Positions 1 to 11,400 of a stretch of 64,000 nt of DNA are shown piece by piece. This stretch comes from Austropuccinia psidii (lineage: Eukaryota > Basidiomycota > Pucciniomycetes > Pucciniales > Sphaerophragmiaceae). The translations under genes were made by a program, and so were the position numbers. The notes below the pieces were generated by a model that saw only the letters and a program-made list of their open reading frames with translations, ran no database searches and was not told where the DNA came from. The stretch covers positions 16,687,773 through 16,751,772 of the forward strand of contig JALGQZ010000018.1 in the NCBI GenBank assembly GCA_023105745.1. Reading direction: 5' to 3'. Positions within the stretch are counted from its first letter, which is position 1. Every line of letters starts with the position of its first letter.

Positions 1-2690
1 AATATACTACAATGCCATTTGGCATTAAGAATGCACCAGCCCATTTTCAGAGGATGATGGATACCATATTTCAAGATGAAATAATGGAAGGGTAGATGGT
101 AGTGTACATTGATTATATCATAATATACTCAGAAACATGGGAAGACCATGTGAGGAAAATTGATAAAATATTGGGAAAATGTACACCAATCAACATGAAA
201 ATATCTCTTAAAAAATGTAACTTTGGACAGCAAGAACTGCTAGCCCTAGGAGACAAAGTTTCAGGTTTAAGTCTAGCCATACACCAAAATAAAGTTGCTG
301 CAGTACTGAAGAAACCAGTACCAAAGAACATTAAAGAAATGCAATCTTTTTTGGGCTTTGCTAGTTACTACAGGAGCCACATAAAAAACTTTTCACACAT
401 CACAAGTAGCCTATACAAACTGTGCTCAAAAGATGTAGTCTTTGAAATTACCAAAGAAAGAAGAGATGCATTTGAGAAGATCAAATATGAACTGCCCAAT
501 GCCCCTGTCCTAATGATGCCTGATTTTGAACTACCATTCAAACTATATATAGATGCAGCATGTAGCCAAGGACTAGGAGCAGCACTACACCAGAGGCAAC
601 TAGTGGATGGAATACCCAAAGAAGGAGTAATTTGCTATATATCAAGACAACTGAAAGACTCAGAAGCCAGATATGGAGCTACTCAGACAGAATGTCTCTG
701 TTTGGTATGGGCATTAGAAAAACTCCATTACTACTTAGAAGGAGCAGTATCTGAAGTTTTTACTGATTGCACAGCCCTCAAATCACTGTTGAACATGAAG
801 ACAACAAACAGACACATGCTCAGGTGGCAAATAGCCATACAAGAATACAGAGGGAATATGACTATTATCAATAAAGAAGGGAAAAGTCATACTAATGCAG
901 ATGGTCTCAGCAGGTGGCCACTGAAGAATGACCAAGAGAATCCAGCATATGACCCAGAAAATGGGGCCAAAATACCCATAAAATGCATGGAGATAGATAG
1001 GAGAAAGAACTTAAAACTATCAAACTGGGCATTAGGGAATGACCCATCAAGCCCAGCACAGAGCTATGGGGAGAGCAAAGAGATACCCATATTGGGAATC
1101 AGCTCCTCTAATCTAAATACAGAGTTCTTTAGTATAGTACAATCATCATACAATAAACACAAACAGTGTAGTATATTGATACAGCTATTAAAACAAAAGT
1201 ACAGGAGTCCTGAACTAGAGAGCCAATTGGAAGAGCCATGGCTCAAAAACTTCAAAGAGAATAGATTTTTTCTGATAGATGATCTACTATACCATAGGGA
1301 AAAACACACAAGTGCCCTGGTAATAATAAATAGAGAACATATTTCCCTGATACTACAGGAATGCCATGACTGCCCATACATGGGACATATGAGTGAAGAA
1401 AGAACTAAAGAAAGAGTCTTCAGCACAGCTTGGTGGCCAAAGTGGGAACAAGACTTGAGTGAATACATCAACACTTGTACCAGATGCCAAAAAGCCAACA
1501 AAGGTCATGGCAAAGGATATGGATTACTCCAGAGTATAGAGGAGCCCAAAGAGCCCTGGGAAATAATAAACATGGATTGGGTGACAAGCCTGGTCCCTGG
1601 AGGGAAAGACAGCTTTAATGCATGCCTAGTAGTAGTAGACAGGTACAGCAAGAGTGTCAGATGTCTCCCCTGTCACAAAGAGGACACAGCAATGGACACA
1701 GCCATATTGTTCTCAAACAATGTGATAGCAAACTGTGGAGTTCCAAGAATTATAGTTAGTGACAGAGACCCTAAATTCACATCAGAGTTTTAGACTAATC
1801 TATATGAGATTCTGGGAACCAAACTAGCATTCTCCACAGCTTACCATCCACAAACAGATGGTCCAGCAGAAAGAATGATTCAAAAATTAGAAGACATAAT
1901 TAGAAGATTTTGTGCATATGGCATGGAATATAAAGACAATGAGGGATATACCCATGACTGGGTAACCCTCCTACCAGCTGTACAATTGACATACAACACA
2001 AGTATACACTCAGTGACGGGAAAAACCCCTGCCACATTAGAGAAAGGATGGAACCCACTACCTCCAGTAGACTACTTGAAAAAGAACCTCCTCTCAGTAC
2101 ACCCCACAGCTAAAGACTTCCACAAAATGTGGAAAACTGCCTGTGAAAAAGCAGAACAATGTGTGGCTGAAGCTAAATTATACAACAAACAGAGATATGA
2201 TAAAAGTAACCAAGAACTTGATTTCAAAGAAGGAGACCAAGTTCTAATCTCAACTCTTAACTTGAACAATCTAAGAGGACCCAAGAAGATGAGAGACTCA
2301 TTCATAGGACCATTCACCATTATTAAATTAATAGGAAAGAATGCAGTAGAAGTCAACCTGACCAAAGAGTTTTCTAGGAAACATCCAGTTTTCCCTGTGA
2401 GCCTGGTCAAACCCTATCACCAAACAGATGAGGAGAAATTCCCTGACAGAAAGAAGACAGGCACCCATGGAAGATTGGTAGAGGAAGATGACTCACCTGG
2501 ACCAGTGAAAAAGATCATCAAAGCCAGGAAAATAAGAATTAATGGGAAAGACAACAGGCAATATCTGGTTAGATTTAAGAATCAACCAGCAGATAAAGAT
2601 AAATGGTTAACTGAGAAAGAAATCCCAGATGGACAAATACACCTCAGAAGATTCAGAGCCTCCAGAAGGGCTGAAGAGTCTCATCGATGA
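1..2690 (+). pseudogene. Element A pol 3' part: RT, RNase H, integrase, chromodomain-like end
   Basis: The frame opens at base 3 with RT residues ([16 protein letters not shown]) and runs to a TGA at 2688-2690. It contains the RT active-site region (about 105-130), RNase H (DAACSQGLG near 555), an integrase zinc region ([13 protein letters not shown], 1363-1500), and integrase catalytic positions in MDWV (near 1575), SDRDPKFTS (near 1760) and DGPAERM (near 1860). It ends in a chromodomain-like stretch, YLVRFKN..DKWL. Two TAG codons, at 93-95 and 1791-1793, each replace a tryptophan that is present in element C, so the copy is dead. The RT box reads YIDY where the family consensus is YIDD. There is no frameshift in the visible part. 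The product would act in reverse transcription and integration. Confidence 0.9.
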
Positions 2691-2703
2691 TGAGCCTTCT
2701 TTT

Positions 2704-2714
2704 GAGGGAGGGTA
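2704..2714 (+). other. Polypurine tract of element A
   Basis: GAGGGAGGGTA lies directly before the first base of the 3' LTR. This is the expected place for the plus-strand primer. The same tract, read on the minus strand, precedes the 3' LTR of element C (AGAGGGAGGGTA). Confidence 0.75.
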
Positions 2715-3481
2715 TGTCAGCCTGTGACTCAAAACAGAGCACTAGCATGACATCCAACATACCATAAATAATGGTATGACAAGTATTGAACAAACATAGT
2801 CAATACAGGTAATAGGTAAGAGGAAAAAACCCCTCTTAAATTAAACACCAACCTTATCCAAACAGAATAAGGAAACCTAGAGGAGAATAAACAAGTCAAA
2901 ACCCTTATTTTCATCTCTCATCTAACTTATGCATCTTTAAGTTATTCTATACCAAAATGGGTTTTGCTTAAAGCTCACATAGAGAGCTACACAATGGTAT
3001 CATCCATGTTGATGTAACACCACCACAACTGGAGATACCATATGACCTTTATTTTAAAACCAAGACCCCCCTGAAGGTCAAAGAGGGCTTGTAGAAAACT
3101 GTACAAAAGTATAACCAAATTAAATATCTAAAAACAAGCTTTAATTTGAGACTCCTTAGACCTCTGTATCTCTTGAATTGACTGAGGGATCTTGGTTCAA
3201 AGGTTTAACAATCAAAATACAGATATTCTGAAAACAACAATGTAAACAAACCCCTGTATCTTTGGCATACACTCATACAACTGTAAAGTGTAATATATCA
3301 ACCTTTAGAGCTAACCAAGCCTTACAAGACTGTATCATCAGAATACAGATATCTTCCAAATTGAAGAAGATATCTGGTATGGAAGTTTTTGAAGCCTCAT
3401 ACTGATGTACAAAAATACATCCAAAAACTTAAAACCCTTATAGCTTTTACTATTTTGAAGAAGGGTAAACATGAAGCATAC
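2715..3481 (+). repeat. Element A 3' LTR, first part
   Basis: The LTR begins TGTCAGCCTGTGACTC and matches the solo LTR at 47943 closely. It stops at 3481, where element B entered. Bases 3477-3481 (CATAC) are the left copy of B's target duplication. The rest of this LTR lies at 23899-24637, giving about 1,506 bp in total against 1,502 bp for the solo copy. Confidence 0.9.
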
Positions 3482-5500
3482 TGTAAGGTTTGACTATGAA
3501 ACAATAAGTAAAAATTACTAATTTATTACTTATTTTACTCTGAATGTCCTTATAATTGAAATAAATAAGATTAAAATAATAATAATAATAATAAAGAAAT
3601 ATTATTATTATGGCGTAAAAATATTATATTATTAAATAAATATAATAATATAATTAATATTAAATGAAATTATAATATTATAAATAATATATTAATATAA
3701 AATAATTAATATATTATAAAGCTCTTTATTATTTTTACCAACAAATAATAAAGGCGTAAAAAATTGTTTTTTATAAATAAAAAACAATTAATAACAATAA
3801 TATTACTAATATTAAAGTTATGAATTAATATAAATACTATTTATATTAATTAAAGAATTATTAAGAGAGTAATAATAGAGAAATTATTATAATAAGAGAA
3901 AATAACCTACTTTTAACACTTAATATAATAATTTTGAAGTATTTTACGCCAAAAAATATAAATACAACCTTTTCAAATTGTATTTACAATAAAAATAAAG
4001 AAAATTACAAATTATTCTGGATTTTTACGTGGAAATGAGTTTTATAGAGATTTTTTAACAAAAACAATTAAATAAATGATTTAATCACGTCAAAATAGAT
4101 GATTATGGCAAGGAGGTCTTTGGTCTTTAATAATATAATGCTTTTATATATAAAGAATAAAGAAATTACCTTTGATTTAATTGATTTAATGTTTTTGATG
4201 CGTCTGAGGGGTAAATAGAGTAAAAAGAGCTCTATTTATAGTAAATACCTCCCTCCTAGAGTCCAACAGGCTTCTAGTAGACGTGTACTGATCATATCCA
4301 CTGGAATTGATCAATATTTTAAGGTTTGAGGGTGATTACATCATGATCAAACCATATTACATCATTATTGCACCATTATTTAGAGTTATCACTATAACTC
4401 TAAGTTTGATGACATCAGAGGCTTGGCAGAACCCCTAATTTCGTGGATTTTATTAGTTTTAATCATAAACTAATAGTATTCACCAATTTTATCACTCTTA
4501 AGACTGTTAAACTTAATTTAAGGTTACAGTATGTGATTATAACAGCTCAATGTAAGCTCAAACTTTGATCCTCAATAACGTTTAAGGTTTTCACGCTACA
4601 GCAATTCAGAGAGTGAATTCTGATAGCCTGACATAACCTTATTATACTGCCAAGAGCTTTTCATTACATCATCAAAACTCTAATTTTGATGATTTTTCTT
4701 GTAACTCATCTTTTCTGTCAAAATTCAATATTTTAAACTTCAAACCTTGATTTCAGGGGGTTATACCCTGAATTTAATAATAAAAACTACGTCATTCTTC
4801 TCGAATAGACTAGTAGAATCCAACTGTATACTTTTTTTTAAGTTTGGACTACTTTCACAACAAAGTGGTCAACAGCTCTGTTGATTTTTATCAATATTTC
4901 CTCATAAGTCTTAACCTTGTTTATAATTTGCAAAAGAAAGTTCATATCTGTGTTCTTACAGTAATTACGTGATAACTTTATTTTTGGTTCATCATTCTAG
5001 CATGTATATTTTAGAAGATATTAGCTATGATCACTGAATATATGCGTTGACCAAAAAAGTGCATATATTCAGGATAATTCCTTAAGTATTGATTTTGGGA
5101 ATTAGCTTATTAATTGTTTTATATGTGGATTTTTGTGGGGAATCTACTGGTACAATTTATTTCACATGTTGTTTCATTAGTTTCCGAGATAAATAAGATT
5201 TTATGGTTTTTATAAGGTATTATACCTTATAATTCCTTAAATATTGACTTTACAGATATGCCATAAAAATGGTATATGTGTATTTTTCCATGGGGAATCC
5301 AATGGTATAATTTGTTTTACATGTTGATTCATTGGTTTTTAAGTTAAACCAATTTTAGTACCAATTTATGGTATTTTTTGTATATTTGAGTAATTATTTT
5401 TAGTGTATAATTATTCTAATATAATTATATTAAAGGTATAATTATTCTGAGTCTTTTTTGTGACCTTATTGGGTATGTGGTCATATCTCAAAGGCTCACA
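3482..5500 (-). repeat. Element B 3' LTR (left copy)
   Basis: This 2,019-bp direct repeat has its partner at 21875-23893. It is very AT-rich, with many TAATAT runs. On the element's own strand it starts TGTGAGCC and ends CTTACA, the termini shared by elements D and E. No promoter element could be placed with confidence. Confidence 0.95.
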
Positions 5501-5518
5501 TTCCCTACCACCAAAAAA
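5501..5518 (-). other. Polypurine tract of element B
   Basis: On the minus strand TTTTTTGGTGGTAGGGAA directly abuts the 3' LTR. Elements D and E have near-identical tracts in the same place. Confidence 0.75.
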
Positions 5519-5635
5519 GATTGTACCACAATCTGATATATGTGATTAGGGTATCATCCACTGTCCTACCTCTTCAATAGACTTTGTTAGTCTTGAAGCT
5601 CAATAATGCTTAACTTTTTTTTTTTTTTTTTTTTT

Positions 5636-6991
5636 TTATTTTTCAGGTTTTCTTTCATGTCTGAACCTTCTTAGTAATTTATCAGCATTTGTTATATCTT
5701 TCTCAAGTAGCCATTCATCTTCTTGAGTTGAGTTTCTATACCTTACAAGGTATTCCCTTTCCTTTTTGTTTCTTGTCCTTCTTTCTTTAAGGACTTTTAC
5801 TATTTTCTTTTCCTCTCCTTCCTCCAAGGGGGGGATTTCAAGTGGGGGTTTATTTCTTAGTGGAAATAACTCCTTGTCACTTGAACTGTAAGGCTTTATC
5901 AGACTTACAGGGAAAGTTGGGTGTTTGTTCATTAGTTCACCTTTGAGTTCTAATTGCACAGCATTGGGTCCATTGAGTGCTTTTATCATAAATGGTCCTG
6001 CAAAGGAATCTTTCAATTTCTTTGGGCGTTTTATGTTATTGAAATTAAGGGTTGATACTAAAACCAAGTCTCCTATTTTGAAATCAGGTGGTTTATGACT
6101 TTTATCCCATCTTTCTTTTGCATATTTAAAAGAATCTTTCATGCATCTGTTTGCATGGTGTCTTGCTTTGTCAAGCATTATCTTGAAACTGCTTGCTGTT
6201 GGATGTATATCCACTAAGTCCTTTTTGAGGGTGTCATAAGGAAGTCTTGGATTCCAACCTTTCTCTAGCATTGCTGGTGTTTTGCCAGTAGAAGAATGGA
6301 TTGATGTCTTATATGCCAGCTCAAGTGCTGGTATTAGTGTACACCAATCATGGGTAAAACCATCAGAATCTTTGAATTCTAGCCCATAAGCACAGAATCT
6401 TCTGATCATATCCTCTAGGGTCTGTATCATTCTTTCTGCTAGACCATCAGTTTGAGGATGATAAGCTGTTGAGAATGATAATTTTGTCCCAAAAAAGTTA
6501 TGGAGATTTGTCCATAATGCTGAAGTGAACTTTGGGTCTCTGTCACTTATAATATTTTGGAATAAGCCTGTGTGGCTAATGACTTTATTCCATATCATTA
6601 TGGCTGTATCCATAGCTGTGTCATCTTTATGGCATGGTAGGAACATGGGAGTTTTACTGTACCTGTCAACTAATACTAGGCATGCATTATAACTCCTGTC
6701 TCCTCCTGGAGGTAAGGCTGTTACCCAATCCATATGAACTATTTCCCATGGGGATTTTGGTTCTTGGATTTGGATCATCATTGCAAATTTCTTTCCTGTG
6801 GCTCTGTTGGCTTTTTGACATCTGTCACAGGTTTGGCAGTACTCTGCAACATCTTTCTTCCAATTTGGCCACCAAGAGCAGGTTTTCACCCTCTCTAGTG
6901 TCCTATCTTCTGAGAGATGTCCAGATGCAACACTATCATGACACTCATGTAAAATAGTGTTTATTAGTGTTCTGTCTGTTAAGGCCATAAC
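5636..6991 (-). pseudogene. Element B integrase, main and C-terminal part (split by element C)
   Basis: The frame holds most of the integrase of element B. It includes the zinc-binding HHCC region ([15 protein letters not shown] and CDRCQKAN) and the DDE core, with D in HMDWV, D in SDRDPKFTS and E in DGLAERM. A chromodomain-like end (YLVRYRN..DEWL) follows. It is open to the TAA at 5636, which lies beside a T-rich tract at 5610-5637. Its upstream coding sequence continues at 16697 on the other side of element C. The insertion falls just after the HRTKH segment that precedes the zinc region. This part has no stop, but the gene as a whole is broken. Confidence 0.9.
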
Positions 6992-8430
6992 TGTCAGGTT
7001 GAGTCTATGATAAGAGTAATAAAGTGTATTTACAACTTTTAACTATGACTGTGACACGGTATATAAAAGTTAAAAAGGTTTTATAAGAGTTGAAGATGGT
7101 TTTAATTTAATAATAAAAGGGCTTTACTATAGTGGATATAGTGGTGGTGAGCGCTGTTGAAAGCCCTGGGTGCAGCTTTACCTGTTGGGTTACAATAATA
7201 AAGACTACAATTATTAAGATTATAATAATACCTGATTATTACCCAAGAGTAAAACTGTTTTTGACAGTTTACTACGTAGGGTATTCAAGAGCAGGATGAG
7301 GAAAGGTCTTTGGCTGTGAAAAGCCCTCCTTTTATCCTGAAATTGAGGTGAAAAGGTGATTAAACCTTTTCACGTAGAGGGAGTGAAGATTTTTCACTCC
7401 TCATGACAGGCTTGTGGTTTGCAAACAACCTGTATACCCTGTATTGGGCTCAGATGTGGTTTTGAAACCACATCTGGGCGGTTTTCACCAATACAGGGTG
7501 AAAATTTTCATCTGGGGACCTCACAGCCTGATTCTGACGTGTATCACGCGTAGAATGCTGTACAGAAACTGTATGGGACCCCAGTATTGACTGACATATG
7601 AGGTATTGAAGTAAAAACATGCTTATTCGTCTGTTGACACCTCATATTCATGATTATGGGGTGTTATCCCATGGTAAGGCTGTATATGACAGCTGGTGGG
7701 ATTTTGACCTTAAAATGGTCATAACTCTGTCCGTTTTTGAGATATCAAGCTCAAAGTTGGTCCATTGAATAGCTCTATATGAGCTCTACACAATGGTACC
7801 CAACTTGACATGGTTATCATTAAATATGACAAAGTTATCCCATGTACAAGTATTTTTGTACATTGGCGTGGTTTGGGCAAAAAGCTGTATTAAGCTTGTT
7901 TGGCCAATAACTTCTGTTGTAGTTGAGTTATGGGGAAATGGATGACACCATCAGATAGCCCTGATTGTGCTCTTTCCAAAAAGACCCCACTTCAAGTATC
8001 CCACACTAAAACTGTAGAAGTTAGATGGGAGGTGAATGTTTTGTTCACCTTTATTTGGCCTGAATTTGACCATAACTCAAGTAATACTGGTGCTAGCTCA
8101 GTTTGGCTGGTACCATTGGATAGCCCTGGCTTAGAGCTTCATTTTGAATACCCATTTGATGGGGTTAAGCCTCTCCTTCTAGATTTTAGATGAGAGGTGA
8201 AAATTAAGGTTTATGCTCAGCAATGACTTTGAGCAGGAATAACTTTGTTATTTCTTGTCCTATGGTGATGGGACTTGTATTTTCAGAAAGAGGTGAGTTT
8301 CCTCTTTCTTTTGATACCTTTTGAGCTAATTGGGCTCAGTTCCATGTTTTGGTGGTATTTTGGCTATACCATTAGTTTATGGTATTTTGGCTGTCATGCT
8401 TGTGCTCTGGTTTTGAGTCACAGGTTGACA
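6992..8430 (-). repeat. Element C 3' LTR (left copy)
   Basis: This 1,439-bp direct repeat has its partner at 15253-16691. It contains a cluster of inverted repeats at 7348-7373, 7380-7400 and 7437-7498 that could form hairpins in DNA or transcript. A single base at about 7545 (CACGCG for GACGCG) differs from both the right LTR and the solo copy, so that change arose in this LTR. Confidence 0.95.
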
Positions 8431-8442
8431 TACCCTCCCTCT
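8431..8442 (-). other. Polypurine tract of element C
   Basis: On the minus strand AGAGGGAGGGTA directly precedes the 3' LTR. Only about a dozen bases separate it from the Gag-Pol stop codon. Confidence 0.75.
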
Positions 8443-8454
8443 AAAAAAGGCTCA

Positions 8455-11400
8455 TCATTGATGAGACTGTTCAGTCCTCCTAGAGGCTCTGAATCTCCTT
8501 AAATGAAGGTTCCCATCTGGTATGGCATCTTCTGCCAACCATTTGTCTTTATCAGCTGTCTGGTTTTTGAATTTGACTAGGTATTGTCTTTGATCCTTTC
8601 CATTAAGTCTGATTTTTCTGGCCCTGATGATTTTACTCACAGGTCCAGGAGAGTCTTCTACTTCCACTATTTCTGGTGGAGTGATGTTCTTCCTCCTGGA
8701 GAGGAATTTTTCCTCCTCTGTTTGGAAGTATGGCTTGACCAGGCTCACTGGAAAGACCGGGTGTTTCCTAGAAAACTCCTCAGTGAGCTTGACCTCTACT
8801 GCATTTTTCCCTATTAACTTAATGATAGTGAAGGGCCCTACAAATGAGTCTCTCATTTTCTTAGGTCCTTTGAGATTGTTGAAGTTCAGTGTAGACACTA
8901 ACACCTGGTCCCCTTCCTTGAAGTCAGGTTCCATATGTGATTTGTCCCACCTCTGCTTGTTATACTCTTTGGCCTCAGCTATGCCTTTGGCTGCAGTATC
9001 ACAGGCTTTCTTCCACATATCATGGAAGTCTTTGGCTGTGGGGTGGATGGTCAGAAGATTTTTCTTCAAGTGATCCACAGGTAACAGGGGATTCCACCCT
9101 TTCTCTACCAGTGCAGGTGTTTTTCCTGTGGTAGAGTGCTGGCTTGTGTTATAAGCCAGCTGGACTGCTGGTAAGAGGGTAACCCAATCATGGGTGTATC
9201 CCTCATGGTCCTTGTATTCCATGCCATAGGCACAGAACCTCCTGAGAATGTCCTCCATTGTTTGGATCATTCTCTCAGCTAGGCCATCTGTTTGGGGATG
9301 GTAAGCTGTGGAAAAAGCAAGCTTGGTGCCAAGCATGTCATATAAGTTGGTCCAAAATTCAGATGTGAATTTTGGGTCCCTGTCACTAATTATGATCTTG
9401 GGGACTCCACAGGTGGATATGATGTTATTCCAAAATAACAGAGCAGTGTCCATGGCTGTGTCCTCTTTATGGCATGGTAGACATCTCATGCTTTTGCTGA
9501 ACCTATCAACTATGATTAAGCAGGCATTGTAGTTTTCTTTGCCTCCTGGGACAAGTCCTGTGACCCAGTCCATGTTAATGGTTTCCCATGGGTGCTTGGG
9601 TTCTTCTATATGTTGAAGTAACCCATATTTCTTCCCATGTTTTCTATTTGCCTTTTGGCATCTTTCACAAGTGTTGATGTATTCACTCAACTCTTGTTCC
9701 CACTTGGGCCACCAAGCTGTGCTTGCTACCCTCTCTTTGGTCCTGTCTTCACTCATGTGTCCCATATAGGGGCAGTCATGGCATTCCTGCAGGATTAGAG
9801 AGATGTGGTCTCTGTCTATCACTGTGAGTGCACTGGTGTGCTTTTCTCTGTGATAAATCAGGCCATCTATAAGGAAGAATTTATTGTCCTTATAGGCCCT
9901 CAACCAGGGTTCCTCCAGCTGGGTTTCCAGTTCTGGGCTCCTGTATTTATGTTGAAGGAGTTGGAGTAATATGCTACACTGTTTGTGCTTAGCATAAGAT
10001 TTCAGGACTGCATTGAAAAATTCATTGTGCAGTTCTGAGGAACTTATTCCCAGTATGGGAGTTTCTGTTCCTTCTGAATCAGTGTTTCCACTGTCAAGGG
10101 TACCAATCTCTGGTGCCCATTCAGAGAATCTGAAGTTCCTTTTCCTATTGATCTCCATAAAATGGATAGGAATTTTTGCAGCAACTTCAGGGTCATAAGC
10201 TGGATTGCTTTTGACATTGTCCAGTGGCCATCTGCTAAGGCCATCTGCATTGGTATGGCTTTTACCTTCCTTGTATATGATGGTCATGTTCCCTCTATAC
10301 TCCTGGATGGCTATTTGCCATCTCAGCATATGTCTATTAGTAGTCTTCATGTTTAGTAAAGACTTCAAGGCTGTGCAGTCTGTGTAGACTTCAAAGACTG
10401 CACCCTCCAAATAGTAATGGAGTTTTTCTAGAGCCCAGACTAGACATAGACATTCTGTCTGGGTGGCCCCATACCTGGCTTCTGAATCTTTCAGCTGCCT
10501 GGAGATGTAACATATTACACCTTCTCTTGGTTCACAATCCACAATTTGTCTTTGGTGAAGGGCTGCTCCTAAGCCTTGGCTGCATGCTGCATCTATGTAT
10601 AACTTGAATGGTAGTTCAAAGTCAGGCAAGATGAGCACAGGTGCATTTGTGAGTTCATATTTTATCCTCTCATATGAATCCCTCCTTTCCTTGGTTATTT
10701 CAAAAACTACATCCTTTGAGCATAACTTGTATAAGCTACTAGTTATGTGGGAAAAGGTTTTGATGTGGTTTCTATAGTAGCTAGCAAACCCAAGGAAAGA
10801 TTGCATTTCTTTAATGCTCTTTGGTACTGGCTTTTGCAGTACTGCTGCTACTTTGTTCTGGTCAATTGCCAGACTAAGGCCTGAGACTTTGTGTCCTAGA
10901 GCTAGTAGCTCTTGTTGGCCAAAATTACACTTTTTAAGTGAAATTTTTAGATTGATGGGTGTACATTTACTTAGCACTCTGTCTATGTATTGTACATGAT
11001 CTTCCCATGTCTCTGAGTATATAATGATATAATCAATATATACTACCATCCAGCCTTCCATTATTTCTTCCTGAAATATGGTGTCCATCATCCTTTGGAA
11101 GTGGGCTGGTGCATTTTTGATGCCAAATGGCATCCTGGTGTACTCATATATGCCCATATGGCATATTATTCTGAGCAACTTCATGGAGTTTGGTTTAACT
11201 CCATTTTGGTGGAAGCCTTTCATACAATCCATCTTGGTTATGTATTTGGCTTTAGCCAGTTTATCCAAGGCATGAGGTATCCTTGGTATAGGGTACCTGT
11301 CTGCTTTTGTGTAGTTATTCAGGGCTCTGAAGTCTCCACACAATCTAGACTTGCCGTCATGCCAGGTGATTAGGACAGGGGTGGTAATTTCCACTATTTC

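Noticed and set aside
7930..8193. 87-codon open stretch (MGKWMTPSDSPDC) on the plus strand in the C LTR
   Set aside because: It recurs at 16191 and 50920 only because the LTR copies are nearly identical. It is antisense to the element and has no motif.
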